Program-made: the position numbers and the translations under genes | Origin: a virus | Strand: one strand, 5' to 3' | IMG/VR virus record: IMGVR_UViG_3300045007_000107 | Coordinates: 37,702 to 101,701 of that record | Length of the DNA: 64,000 nucleotides | Shown here: piece after piece, positions 1 through 6,722 of the stretch | Layout of the letters: every line of letters begins with the position of its first letter | Numbering within the stretch: position 1 is the first letter of the stretch | Notes under the pieces: model-generated | Told to the model about the DNA's origin: nothing | Databases searched by the model: none | Seen by the model: the letters and a program-made list of their open reading frames with translations, nothing else

Positions 1-226
1 CACATAGAAGCATCAGTAGAACCCCTAGTAAACACTATAGGCCCTTCCCGTAGTTCTCAACAACTCTCAACACATCCACACACAAGCAAGTTAGTAATGG
101 CTGGCGAAATTTCCGAATAGTAAATGGGGAGGCTCCCTGATGGAGTAGGAATAGTAAAAGATCAACGTATTCAAGGAGTTGTAGGAATAGTAAAAGAGCA
201 TGGTCCCGTAGAAGGAGGAGGAAATC
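1..226. repeat. Non-coding left end with purine-rich direct repeats
   Basis: No convincing gene is seen here. The stretch is poorer in GC than the rest and holds exact direct repeats of GTAGGAATAGTAAAAG at 145-160 and 181-196, with a related GAATAGTAAATGG at 115-127. Relatives of the same words recur at 1900-1918, 1946-1963 and 1987-2006. Open frames on either strand are short, lack ribosome binding sites and look like chance readings of the repeats. Possible roles are a leader or origin-proximal region. Confidence 0.5.
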
Positions 227-295
227 ATGGTGATCTTGGGCCTCGTGGTGGTGTTGGTCGTGTGCGTCCTGATCCTGGCGACCGGCCTGGACTAG
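227..295 (+). CDS. 22-residue single-pass membrane peptide
   Basis: A 22-codon frame follows a very strong Shine-Dalgarno sequence (AAGGAGGAG at 212-220, about 6 bases before the ATG). The peptide is almost wholly hydrophobic (V, L, I, A, one C) and ends GLD, so it would be one transmembrane helix with almost no soluble part. I do not recognise a family. The ribosome binding site is the best in the neighbourhood, which is the main reason to call it a gene. Small hydrophobic peptides of this kind are common in early phage regions, but its role is unknown. Confidence 0.5.
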   Translation: MVILGLVVVLVVCVLILATGLD

Positions 296-364
296 AGATT
301 GGACCCGGAGTAGTCTGTATAGACTATGTGGTATAGAAGTACCACATAAAGGAGATAGACGAGT

Positions 365-559
365 ATGTCGAGGATCAATGGAGTAGGTAGAAGTCGTGGA
401 TATCACCCGATAGAAGGAGGTGGGTTTGTCTACGTCCATATGTACAAAAAGCAATGGTGGTGGAGGGCTACTGACGAGAACAAGACCCCCGTGGGGCAGC
501 GTATGGGACCGTTCACTGATAGTGACGCCGCCGCTGCCGACGCCAATAGGAACGTGTAA
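365..559 (+). CDS. Small hypothetical protein, Trp-rich
   Basis: A 64-residue protein. The start is supported by AAAGGAG at 346-352. An alternative in-frame ATG at 440 lies about 20 bases past GAAGGAGG and is less well placed. The visible core has KKQWWWRATDE followed by a GPF-TDSDAAAADA segment, resembling small phage proteins in which a basic/aromatic strand is followed by a 'GPF.S.E.A..A' strand-helix. The next gene (631-798) has a similar strand-helix layout and may be related. Function unknown. Confidence 0.55.
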   Translation: MSRINGVGRSRGYHPIEGGGFVYVHMYKKQWWWRATDENKTPVGQRMGPFTDSDAAAADANRNV

Positions 560-630
560 TACACGCTTGCATCCGTCTGCACGATCCGGTACGTATTACA
601 TCGGGTCGTGCGGACCCACGGAGATATGTT

Positions 631-798
631 ATGTTCAAAGTACAGACGAAAGAGTATTCGCTCGGGCGGCGTTGGCAGGACCTTAAGTCCTTTCACCGCA
701 ATCGCTTCGTGACCGAAGAAGATGCATGGGCCTACGTCGAGAGCCTGGATCAGGACGGTGTTCGTGACACGGGGAATTTTCGGGTAGTGCCCGCGTAA
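631..798 (+). CDS. Small hypothetical protein
   Basis: 55 residues, starting at ATG 631 behind CACGGAGA. The sequence is basic and aromatic at the N-terminus and ends with a helix-strand pair (TEEDAWAYVESLDQDG, then FRVVPA), the same layout as the C-terminal half of the protein encoded at 365-559. A copy of the 16-bp palindrome (567) and two octamers lie in the leader, and another palindrome follows the stop. No family recognised. Confidence 0.55.
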   Translation: MFKVQTKEYSLGRRWQDLKSFHRNRFVTEEDAWAYVESLDQDGVRDTGNFRVVPA

Positions 799-866
799 CC
801 CCTTGCAGCCATCTGCACGCTCGCGTATTACAGCTACGGGGCGTGCGGCCCCACGGAGCAAAGACC

Positions 867-1175
867 ATGCGTCTCGCGATTGGTGAAAAGATCATTAAGT
901 CCTCGCGACCCAACCGCCACTTCGTGGCCCTGATCGAGGGCGGCGAGGGGGACAACCGTTACTACTACGTGCATACGAGTATGGCGGTCGTCCATGACGA
1001 GCCCATGGAGGACGACTACGACTGCGAGGATATCGTGGAGGCCGCCCGCGTTTACGAGCGCGAGGTCAAGGACCTGTCCAGTACTGGCAACCCACAGGCC
1101 CAGGCTGAATATGACGATGCACATGGTACCGTCAACGGTTACGCGCCGTGGCAGTACTCGGCCAGCGAATACTGA
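867..1175 (+). CDS. Hypothetical acidic protein
   Basis: 102 residues. ATG 867 is chosen because the CGGAGC ribosome binding site used by many genes here lies just upstream at 855; the upstream GTG at 843 sits before that site. The leader holds a 16-bp palindrome (803) and an octamer (825). The middle is acidic (EPMEDDYDCED) and the end is YSASEY. No recognisable domain. Confidence 0.6.
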   Translation: MRLAIGEKIIKSSRPNRHFVALIEGGEGDNRYYYVHTSMAVVHDEPMEDDYDCEDIVEAARVYEREVKDLSSTGNPQAQAEYDDAHGTVNGYAPWQYSASEY

Positions 1176-1191
1176 GGGGGAGTGTAATACA

Positions 1192-1467
1192 ATGTCTGGC
1201 AAGCCTTCCGCTCTCGGCTATAAGTTCCTGCGCGAGAACTTCCCCGAGTTCCCCCGCAGCCACTACGCTCGTACGCGGGCGTTCACTGGTAAGGACAATG
1301 GCCCGATCCCCAAGGATCAGCAGGGTGTGACCACCATGGGCGGGATCATCGTCCGCCTGTTCAAGGCTGATGGAGGCCGGCATCGCATCCACGCCGAGTG
1401 CCCCAAGTGCAGGAAGGACATCCCTGCGGGCCGTCTTCACCAGCATGTAGGGGTGTGCGAAGGCTAA
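1192..1467 (+). CDS. Small putative zinc-binding protein
   Basis: 91 residues starting at ATG 1192, directly after TGTAATAC and with GAGGGGGAG upstream. The C-terminal 25 residues carry CPKC, then a His pair region and a terminal C (CPKCRKD-IPAGRLHQHVGVC), an arrangement compatible with a single C2HC-type zinc knuckle. The N-terminal part (FLRENFPEF..SHYARTRAFTG) is not recognised. A nucleic-acid-binding role would be inference only. Confidence 0.6.
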   Translation: MSGKPSALGYKFLRENFPEFPRSHYARTRAFTGKDNGPIPKDQQGVTTMGGIIVRLFKADGGRHRIHAECPKCRKDIPAGRLHQHVGVCEG

Positions 1468-1504
1468 CCCTTGCAGCCGTCTGCACACGTGCTACCTTAG
1501 CCCC

Positions 1505-1527
1505 TGCCCCGTGCGGGGTTTCTTTTT
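1505..1527 (+). terminator. Intrinsic terminator after palindrome 1471
   Basis: CCCCGTGCGGGG forms a compact GC hairpin followed by TTTCTTTTT. It lies between the zinc-knuckle gene and the gene at 1542. The 16-bp palindrome at 1471 is just upstream and the CGGAGC ribosome site of the next gene just downstream. This order (palindrome, terminator, ribosome site, start) recurs at 6667, 33838, 56315 and 61990. Confidence 0.7.
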
Positions 1528-1541
1528 GCGGAGCTACTGTT

Positions 1542-1865
1542 ATGACCCTTAAGGCTTACACCCACCTCTTCACTGATGGTCCGCAGCTTCCTTCTCTCCG
1601 CATCCCTATCCAGGATGAGATGGGCACCGCTTTCTTGGATGTCTGTGGTATCTCACTCTCGGACGCGGCGGATCAAATGGAGGATGGTACGACCATTCAA
1701 CACGCTATTGATATCGAGGATGGCACGGCCTCGGATACGTACGACGATCCGGCCTCGCTCGTGCGAGACATAGTAGGTAGGTCTTTCTCTAACCAAGCGG
1801 CGGGCGTCGTACTTAGCCGTGATGATCAGACGTACCTGCTCACGGTATACTATCTCGTCCCCTGA
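1542..1865 (+). CDS. Hypothetical protein
   Basis: 107 residues. ATG 1542 follows GCGGAGC at 1527-1533. The protein is acidic with a central DIEDGTASDTYDDP stretch and a C-terminal strand (DDQTYLLTVYYLVP). No family recognised. A terminator follows immediately at 1871, so it probably closes the first transcription unit of the window. Confidence 0.6.
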   Translation: MTLKAYTHLFTDGPQLPSLRIPIQDEMGTAFLDVCGISLSDAADQMEDGTTIQHAIDIEDGTASDTYDDPASLVRDIVGRSFSNQAAGVVLSRDDQTYLLTVYYLVP

Positions 1866-1870
1866 TGATT

Positions 1871-1895
1871 AGGCCCTTCGGGGCCTTTTCTTTTG
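1871..1895 (+). terminator. Intrinsic terminator
   Basis: AGGCCC-TTCG-GGGCCT, a six-base stem with a UUCG-type tetraloop, followed by TTTCTTTTG. It starts five bases after the stop of the preceding gene. Confidence 0.85.
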
Positions 1896-2062
1896 TCTAA
1901 ATAGTAAATGACTATGTGATGAATGTAGTAGGAGGAGTTGTTCGAACAGTAAATGGCTATGTGCGCGCGTGGAGTAGGGGAAGAAGGAATAGTAATAGTA
2001 AAAGTGTATGTGCAAGTCAAAGATGGTGGAGAAGGATAAGAAGTAGATCCAGTTGTTGTTCA
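1896..2062. repeat. Non-coding purine-rich repeat region
   Basis: No gene is supported. It contains AATAGTAAATG-ACTATGTG (1900-1918), ACAGTAAATGGCTATGTG (1946-1963) and a doubled AGTAATAGTAAAAG (1990-2004), all related to the words in 1-226. An open frame reads through from 1916 into the following tandem array, but it has no ribosome site and simply translates the repeat. Confidence 0.5.
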
Positions 2063-2298
2063 GGAGTAACATGTTGTAAGACAGTCACGTGTAGTCGAGG
2101 AGTAACATGTAGTATGGCTGTCACATGTAGTATTGGAGTAACATGTTGTCGCCGAGTACCACTGTTGTCGTGGAGTAACGTTGTTCCCGTGTCACATGTG
2201 GCTCAGGAGTAACGTGTTGTAATACGAGTACATGTTGTAGGGAAAGTACACCGAGGTGGTGGAGTAACATGTGGCCGAGGAGTAACGTGTTGCGCCCG
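2063..2298. repeat. Iteron-like tandem array, about 18-bp period
   Basis: About 13 imperfect units with an 18-bp period. Most fit GGAGTAACATGTTGTnnn or its alternate nnnGTCACATGTAGTnnn, sharing GTnACATGT or GTnACGTG. GGAGTAAC begins units at 2063, 2099, 2135, 2172, 2206, 2268 and 2280 approximately. The ACATGT core is itself palindromic. Each GGAGTAACATG also resembles a ribosome site plus ATG, but every such frame ends within a few codons. No stable protein is suggested, and the layout resembles replication iterons or a multi-site operator. Confidence 0.7.
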
Positions 2299-2627
2299 AG
2301 ACACTAGGTGGAGCGGCAGTTCCCCCGGCGTCACCTCCCCGTCCTGCGGGCGAGCGTTGCCACTCCGCCCCGGCGTCGTCTCGGCCGCGCCCTAGCGCGC
2401 CACTCGGTTAAGCCGTTATGCCTCGGTCCCTCTCCTGCTCCGGTCCTTACGTATTACAGCCCCTTGCAGCCGGCTGCAAGCGGAAAAACGCGTCAACCCC
2501 TAAAAATCGTACGCCCCTCGTTTCGCCTCATCCGTTGCCGTATTACATCTTGCCTTCGCCTGCGGCGTTAACTACTCGTTTACTTGCGACTGCTACAACT
2601 CTACTTGCCTACAACGGAGCTTTACCA
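2299..2627. other. Non-coding GC-rich stretch
   Basis: No supported gene. Two octamers (2451, 2540) and a 16-bp palindrome (2464) are the only recognisable elements. The overlapping open frames here are Arg/Pro/Ser-rich, lack ribosome sites and read as chance frames in GC-rich DNA. Confidence 0.5.
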
Positions 2628-2969
2628 ATGCGCGTCCATCCTACCGCCGATCTCGCCCAGCTTATCGGTCCCGCCCCCTTCGATATCGAGCCGACCGCTC
2701 CCGCCTTCGCCGATTTCACCCCGGCCCCTAGCGCGCCCGCGCGTATCTATACCGGCATCGTCGCCGATGCGCCGGTCTACAGCGGTATTACAGCCCCGTA
2801 CACGGCAACCACGGGCCGCGCGGCCCTAGCCTTCATCCTCGCCTTTGCGGGCCTCCTCGCCTTCGCTGCAATCGTCTTTGCGGCCTTCGCCTCGACCGAT
2901 CCGACCCCGGTCAAGCGCGCCGACCGTCTCCCTCAGCATCACACTTTTTTCGCCCTCACCCAAAAATAA
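2628..2969 (+). CDS. Ala/Pro-rich single-pass membrane protein
   Basis: 113 residues. ATG 2628 is chosen because its leader ACGGAGCTTTACCA is identical to that of the next gene (3050), showing recent duplication or strong constraint. The first 60 residues are Ala/Pro/Thr-rich, followed by one clear transmembrane helix (AFILAFAGLLAFAAIVFAAF, about residues 68-87) and a short basic tail. Likely topology is a periplasmic low-complexity N-terminus or a tail-anchored form. Function unknown. Confidence 0.6.
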   Translation: MRVHPTADLAQLIGPAPFDIEPTAPAFADFTPAPSAPARIYTGIVADAPVYSGITAPYTATTGRAALAFILAFAGLLAFAAIVFAAFASTDPTPVKRADRLPQHHTFFALTQK

Positions 2970-3049
2970 CCCCTTGCAGCCATCTGCAAGCCGTGCAATA
3001 ACCCTCTTACCGGCAGCGGTGCCGGACTAACCCATACGGAGCTTTACCA

Positions 3050-3595
3050 ATGCGCGCCATCTCCCTCGCCTCGACCGTCGCCTTCTCCGCCCCGGACCTG
3101 CTCTCCGGCACCACGGCCCCGGCCCCGGCTGCCACAGCCCCGGCCACCCCGGCCCCGACCGACGCGAAGCCTGCCAAGCCTGCCAAGCCCCGCAAGCCGG
3201 TCGCAGCTAAGCCGACCACGGAAGCCAAGCCTGCTCCGGTCGCCAAGCCCGCCCCGGCCGCCGACGCGGAACCCGCCGTCCGCGTCATCGGGACCGCCCG
3301 GACCGCCGCCACCATTGCCAACGGCGCGGCCTCGTTCGGCGGGGTCCTCTCGGATCGGGATCAAGCCTACCTCGCTTTCTTCGCGTCCTTCGCGGGCGCC
3401 AAGCGGGACAAGCGGGTTACCGTCTCCGATATCGCGAACTCGGGTCGCCGCCCCGCCTACAACGGCAGCAACAAGCCGCACGATGCGGGCGTCGTCACCC
3501 GTCTAGCGAAAGCCGGTATCCTCACGGTCGAAGCGGACGGCGCGGCCTTCACGTTCACGAAGCGGGGTCGCGAAACCAAGCTCATCGGGGCCTAA
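3050..3595 (+). CDS. Ala/Pro/Lys-rich protein with putative winged-helix C-terminus
   Basis: 181 residues. Residues 20-75 are an unstructured PAKPAKP-type linker (AKPAKPAKPRKPVAAKP). The last 90 residues (DRDQAYLAFFASFAGAKRDKR..VSDI, then GVVTRLAKAGILTVE and FTFTKRG) have the helix-helix-wing pattern of a small winged-helix DNA-binding fold. Translation starts from the ACGGAGCTTTACCA leader shared with 2628. A histone-like or regulatory DNA-binding role is inference from the basic tail and wHTH pattern. Confidence 0.65.
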   Translation: MRAISLASTVAFSAPDLLSGTTAPAPAATAPATPAPTDAKPAKPAKPRKPVAAKPTTEAKPAPVAKPAPAADAEPAVRVIGTARTAATIANGAASFGGVLSDRDQAYLAFFASFAGAKRDKRVTVSDIANSGRRPAYNGSNKPHDAGVVTRLAKAGILTVEADGAAFTFTKRGRETKLIGA

Positions 3596-3656
3596 TCCAA
3601 CGGGGGGGCCACGCGCCCCCCAACTTTCCCCTCCCTGCGACATATCTGCCACTGCG

Positions 3657-3684
3657 ACCTCGGAGCAACACTCCGGGGTTTTTC
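3657..3684 (+). terminator. Intrinsic terminator
   Basis: ACCTCGGAG-caaca-CTCCGGGGT, a nine-base stem with one G-U pair, followed by TTTTTCG. It follows the low-complexity gene ending at 3595. Confidence 0.8.
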
Positions 3685-3848
3685 GCGTTTGCTGTAAAAC
3701 GGCAACACTGCACACACCCCCTCCCTATCTCTAGGTGGACGAAAATTTCTACCAAATGGTGGGAGACTTTCGTTCGTGTTCCTGAACCCCGTGACCTCTC
3801 GTCGTAAAATTTTTCCGGTAAAATGAGGAACACTGAAAGAAACACTCT

Positions 3849-3868
3849 TGTAATACGTCGGTATTACA
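3849..3868. promoter_or_regulatory. Perfect inverted repeat, candidate operator
   Basis: TGTAATAC-GTCG-GTATTACA has two perfect 8-bp arms built from the octamer that is enriched at both window ends. It lies about 80 bases upstream of the gene at 3946 in an AT-rich intergenic stretch. A dimeric regulator or replication protein is a plausible binder. Confidence 0.65.
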
Positions 3869-3945
3869 CTGGAAGACAGGCACAATTTATTTGCGGGCAC
3901 TGGTAATCGCGGCTACCCTACACTTCCACGGAGCATCGACTATTC

Positions 3946-4101
3946 ATGTATTACATCATCCTGCTTGTTACCGGTTTCTTCGCCGGGATCAACCTGTCTC
4001 GCACCTACATAGATGCACGAACTAGAGACCACGACGCGTTCGAGGCAGACATGCGGAACTTCCTGCTCTGCGTGCTCATCCTCACTGTCCTCGCTAAGTA
4101 A
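3946..4101 (+). CDS. 51-residue two-helix membrane protein
   Basis: ATG 3946 sits behind CCACGGAGC. An N-terminal hydrophobic helix (IILLVTGFFAGI) is followed by a charged middle (RTYIDARTRDHDAFEADM) and a second helix (FLLCVLILTVLA) ending in K. It belongs with the run of tiny membrane proteins at 4947-5933. Function unknown; superinfection exclusion or membrane remodelling would be guesses. Confidence 0.6.
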   Translation: MYYIILLVTGFFAGINLSRTYIDARTRDHDAFEADMRNFLLCVLILTVLAK

Positions 4102-4113
4102 GCGGATACTCTT

Positions 4114-4524
4114 ATGCAAGTCGGTCCCTACCTTCGCGTCATCCCTCGCGATCTCTTCAATGAGGCTAATCTGCTCAAGTGCCTTGGGCTTCTCACCCTG
4201 GCCCTAGAACAGCATCAGGGTCATTGGGCGAGCTTTGCGATCCAAGACGACAGCGTCTCGCACTTCGAGATCGGGCAAGACCCGTCTGACGGATCGATCG
4301 AGGTTACGAACATGCCGTTCATGATCGGCGGGTTTCGCTATCGCCTGTATCGGCCACTCAACTCGCGGATGGACTTCCCTCTCTACTGTCTGCGGATGGG
4401 CGACATGCATTCTGATCAGCATGACTGTCTTACAGATCCCGTCCATGTCTTCAATCGCGAGGGCAAGCTCAGTCGAGCCATGAAGGGTTTGCTCGGACTT
4501 CCTCAGAGGGAGAACGAGCGATGA
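4114..4524 (+). CDS. Hypothetical protein
   Basis: 136 residues, ATG 4114, thirteen bases after the previous stop. Mixed alpha/beta composition with many aromatic and acidic residues and no membrane segment. The stop overlaps the start of the next gene (ATGA), so the two are probably translationally coupled. No family recognised. Confidence 0.7.
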   Translation: MQVGPYLRVIPRDLFNEANLLKCLGLLTLALEQHQGHWASFAIQDDSVSHFEIGQDPSDGSIEVTNMPFMIGGFRYRLYRPLNSRMDFPLYCLRMGDMHSDQHDCLTDPVHVFNREGKLSRAMKGLLGLPQRENER

Positions 4525-4892
4525 GTACACGCAAAGGGATCCGACACGTCGGTATCAAGCGCATCCTCGAAAGGCTCGCTGGACGGTACCGGGGGTTCAT
4601 GAGCGAGCAAGAGTGCCAGATCCAGGCAAAGTGTGAGCTTGGCTCGATGCTCATGCAGGCCAGGGAAGCGGGAGCCAAGATCGAGGACATCTCCCGCATC
4701 CTTGGTCACACCAATACCGCTACCACTCGGATGCTGATCCACAAGGCGTACGAGCGGCAGGGCCGGATCGAACCGGTTCAACGCTACTGTGATCCTCTCA
4801 ACGAGTACGAACTGAACGAGCTTGCAGACGGCTGCAATCGTTCTCTCGACATGATAAGATTGTCGGAGGCTCAGGGTTATCACGGGGCCTAG
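4521..4892 (+). CDS. Hypothetical protein with recombinase-like LGHxxxxTT motif
   Basis: 123 residues, coupled to the upstream gene by ATGA. Residues 55-80 (IEDISRILGHTNTATTRMLI, then HKAY) resemble the C-terminal LGH...TT...Y region of tyrosine recombinases, but the catalytic Arg boxes and the rest of the domain are absent. An HTH-type helical DNA-binding segment is therefore a better reading than a recombinase. The palindrome copy at 4822 is read here in the rarer register, giving LADGC. Confidence 0.65.
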   Translation: MSTRKGIRHVGIKRILERLAGRYRGFMSEQECQIQAKCELGSMLMQAREAGAKIEDISRILGHTNTATTRMLIHKAYERQGRIEPVQRYCDPLNEYELNELADGCNRSLDMIRLSEAQGYHGA

Positions 4893-4946
4893 TTCGGCAC
4901 ATGTAATAAAAAATTCGCGCGGCCTGTGGCAGAGAGGACGAAGCAC

Positions 4947-5144
4947 ATGGATAAATATGATCGCGCGTTGGCGGTTTTTCTACTGCTCGTTGGTGCGGGG
5001 AATGCGGCAGTCTTGATCCGCCTTTACCATCTCGGCATTCCGGTAAACACGACCAAGGTCGCCATCCACCTGTTCTTCGTCGGTATGTCGGTCTGTGCCC
5101 TCGTCGCGCTGTGGCTGGATCGCGACTTGCGGGGTGACCGGTGA
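4947..5144 (+). CDS. Small two-helix membrane protein
   Basis: 65 residues from ATG 4947, with AGAGGACGA upstream; a GTG at 4926 is possible but less well placed. Two hydrophobic helices (ALAVFLLLVGAGNAAVLI and IHLFFVGMSVCALVALWL) are joined by a short loop, ending with a charged DRDLRGDR tail. Its stop overlaps the next start. It is first in a cassette of five coupled membrane micro-genes. Confidence 0.65.
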   Translation: MDKYDRALAVFLLLVGAGNAAVLIRLYHLGIPVNTTKVAIHLFFVGMSVCALVALWLDRDLRGDR

Positions 5145-5347
5145 TGAACTGGCGGATGTTTGCCTTTTACTTCGGTGCGCGCTTTGGGGCAATTGGTTAC
5201 GGCTGGTTGCTCGCGTACGCGCTCGCTCAGGGCGGGGCGCTCAAGGCGTCGGTCTTGTTCGGTACCCTCATGGGGCTCATGCTCGCCTTCTTTATTTGGG
5301 GCGTGTGGGAGTACCGGCGTAGTCTGCGGGAAGAGGACGACGAATGA
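5144..5347 (+). CDS. Small membrane protein
   Basis: 67 residues. The ATG overlaps the upstream stop (TGATG). Helices are AIGYGWLLAYALA and SVLFGTLMGLMLAFFIWGVW, then a strongly charged YRRSLREEDDE tail. The stop overlaps the next ATG (ATGATGA). Function unknown. Confidence 0.65.
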   Translation: MNWRMFAFYFGARFGAIGYGWLLAYALAQGGALKASVLFGTLMGLMLAFFIWGVWEYRRSLREEDDE

Positions 5348-5523
5348 TGATTTGGGCTTGGATCTTAATGCTTGCAGCCGGCTGCACGGCGATCAGTAAC
5401 CTCGTGGCCTCCGGCGGCTACAGCGTCGATAGGGACGATAGGCCACTGAGCGGGTTCTTATTCTGGAACGGGATCTTGCTGGGCTTTATCACGATCCTGC
5501 TCGTTGTTATTATCGTTAAGTGA
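5344..5523 (+). CDS. Small membrane protein or lipoprotein
   Basis: 59 residues starting MMIWAWILMLAAGC. The short hydrophobic N-terminus followed by L-A-A-G-C is a plausible lipobox, which would make the mature protein start at Cys14. A second helix (ILLGFITILLVVIIVK) ends the protein. The LAAGC is encoded exactly by the palindrome copy at 5372, in the rarer reading register. Coupled by overlap to 5144-5347. Confidence 0.6.
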   Translation: MMIWAWILMLAAGCTAISNLVASGGYSVDRDDRPLSGFLFWNGILLGFITILLVVIIVK

Positions 5524-5529
5524 GGCGCT

Positions 5530-5700
5530 ATGTCGGATCTCGCAACAATCGGTTATCTGCTAAGTCACCTGGGATGCCTGCTCGTTGGTCTCGGTGCCGG
5601 TGACTACGCTGTCACGTCACAGGGTGACCGCGCCCTACCCGCCTTTCTCGTCGGGGCTGCGTCCCTCTTGCTAGGGTGCTACCTCTTCGGGTGGCACTGA
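5530..5700 (+). CDS. Small membrane protein
   Basis: 56 residues with two hydrophobic segments (IGYLLSHLGCLLVGLGAG and FLVGAASLLLGCYLFGW), both Gly/Cys-containing. GAGGCG precedes the ATG at 5530. Its final A overlaps the next ATG (TGATG). No family recognised. Confidence 0.6.
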   Translation: MSDLATIGYLLSHLGCLLVGLGAGDYAVTSQGDRALPAFLVGAASLLLGCYLFGWH

Positions 5701-5933
5701 TGCCGATATTTCCCGAAGACATTCAACAGCTTAGTTACCAAGTAGAGTACGGGTTAACCGTAGCAGCGATCCTCGGTAACTCTGCCCTTATCCTGTTCAT
5801 CTTGGGCGGGGTAAGTGACCTGTACCGTGTCAAAATAGGGGGCTGGTCGATGCGGTACACACTGGTGGGCATACTGCTGGTTTGGGTGGTTCTCGGGATC
5901 ATCGGCTGGCTGGTTCTGACCAATCAACTGTAG
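5700..5933 (+). CDS. Small two-helix membrane protein
   Basis: 77 residues from ATG 5700, overlapping the previous stop. Helices are AAILGNSALILFILGGV and TLVGILLVWVVLGIIGWLVL, joined by a basic loop (YRVKIGGWSMR). It ends the membrane micro-gene cassette; the promoter for the next unit overlaps its stop. Confidence 0.65.
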   Translation: MPIFPEDIQQLSYQVEYGLTVAAILGNSALILFILGGVSDLYRVKIGGWSMRYTLVGILLVWVVLGIIGWLVLTNQL

Positions 5934-5959
5934 TCAAAAGAAACGCAATAGGGTATAAT
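5931..5959 (+). promoter_or_regulatory. Sigma-70-type promoter
   Basis: TAGTCA (5931-5936), a 17-bp spacer, then a perfect TATAAT (5954-5959). Transcription would start near 5966, with a short leader containing GAGG before ATG 5996. Confidence 0.75.
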
Positions 5960-5995
5960 CCTTCGTCGGAAATACCCCCTAATGAGGTAATACGT

Positions 5996-6664
5996 ATGTC
6001 TAAGGTGATCGTTCGTGCTAAATATGCTGAGGCAAAGACGCTCGGAGAGCTGTACGAACTGCTCGGAATGTTGATTACCGATGACGTAATGGGGACTATG
6101 CCTGTCCGTTTGGCTGGCGATGACGAGAATAATAAGGGCGTCAAGGTCTCGATTTTGTTCACGGACGAGGACGCGGAAGGGCAAACTATCGCCCCGGCAG
6201 TGACGCTTTCAGACGTTTACATTGATCCCGAAGACATTTTAGCGCCCGCATTTGTTGACGTGGGAGGGCTAAAACCCTTCGAAAAGACCATCGAAGATGC
6301 CATGCTGCGGGTTATCGAGAGGCAAATGCGGCCCGGTGGTCTGCTCAATGACTTCTTCGCCAAGCGCGTGACCATCGAGGTTCTGCCCGAGTTCATCGAG
6401 GCCGAGAACTTCGGCGATGGCGGTAAGCCGTACGAGGCCGAGGCACGCTACCCGACCCACGCGCAAGTACAGGGCTCGGGCGAGTACCAGGGGGCTATCG
6501 TCCCTGGCGAATTCACCATTCCCGCAGGCGCCGGTCCTGGCGCGCGTGTTCGGGTAGGGACGACGCCCCTCGGCGAGAGCTACATCGAGTTCTGCGACGG
6601 CAGCGGCAATGGCCTGTCGAAGCATGTGCTCAACACCTATGTGGTGCCACGCGCCAAGGACTAA
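5996..6664 (+). CDS. Hypothetical protein, 222 residues
   Basis: ATG 5996 is preceded by GAGGTAATACGT. It has its own promoter upstream and a terminator downstream, so it is probably a monocistronic early gene. The C-terminal third (VPGEFTIPAGAGPGARVRVG, then SYIEFCDGSGNG) is Gly-rich beta; the N-terminal half is helical and acidic. No membrane helix or known domain is seen. Confidence 0.7.
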   Translation: MSKVIVRAKYAEAKTLGELYELLGMLITDDVMGTMPVRLAGDDENNKGVKVSILFTDEDAEGQTIAPAVTLSDVYIDPEDILAPAFVDVGGLKPFEKTIEDAMLRVIERQMRPGGLLNDFFAKRVTIEVLPEFIEAENFGDGGKPYEAEARYPTHAQVQGSGEYQGAIVPGEFTIPAGAGPGARVRVGTTPLGESYIEFCDGSGNGLSKHVLNTYVVPRAKD

Positions 6665-6680
6665 GCGTGCAGCCGTCTGC

Positions 6681-6706
6681 AAGGGAGTCTCGTGCTCCCT
6701 TTTTCT
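6681..6706 (+). terminator. Intrinsic terminator after palindrome 6667
   Basis: AAGGGAG-tctcgtg-CTCCCTT followed by TTT. The hairpin starts on the last bases of the 16-bp palindrome at 6667-6682. Confidence 0.85.
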
Positions 6707-6722
6707 ATGGGATCGATCATCT

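Larger units (their letters stand above)
3596..3945. other. 350-bp intergenic region with terminator and palindrome
   Basis: It contains a G7/C6 hairpin at 3602-3621 without a good T-run, the terminator at 3657-3684, an AT-rich stretch at 3740-3850, and the perfect inverted repeat at 3849-3868. CCACGGAGC at 3926-3934 is the ribosome site for the gene at 3946. No coding sequence is supported. Confidence 0.6.
555..3955. repeat. Octamer TGTAATAC / GTATTACA cluster, left end
   Basis: TGTAATAC occurs at 555, 1183, 2218 and 3849. Its complement GTATTACA occurs at 593, 825, 2451, 2540, 2785, 3861 and 3948. That is eleven copies in 3.4 kb of GC-rich DNA. Three clusters flank copies of the 16-bp palindrome (555/567/593, 803/825, 2451/2464). 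The pair at 3849-3868 forms a perfect 8-bp-arm palindrome. Three more copies occur at the right end (63419, 63435, 63622) and only one was noticed between (33364). Likely a protein-binding site. Confidence 0.8.

Noticed and set aside
1916-2212. Cys/Val-rich 98-residue protein with VTC repeats
   Set aside because: It has no ribosome site and merely translates the 18-bp tandem array; other frames are equally repetitive.
2308-2627. Arg/Pro-rich open frames before ATG 2628
   Set aside because: No start signal, biased composition and a palindrome inside; the shared leader at 2615 fixes the true start.
4521-4892. Tyrosine recombinase fragment from the LGHTNTATT motif
   Set aside because: Catalytic Arg-His-Arg-Tyr context is missing and the gene is short and intact; better read as a small HTH-like protein.
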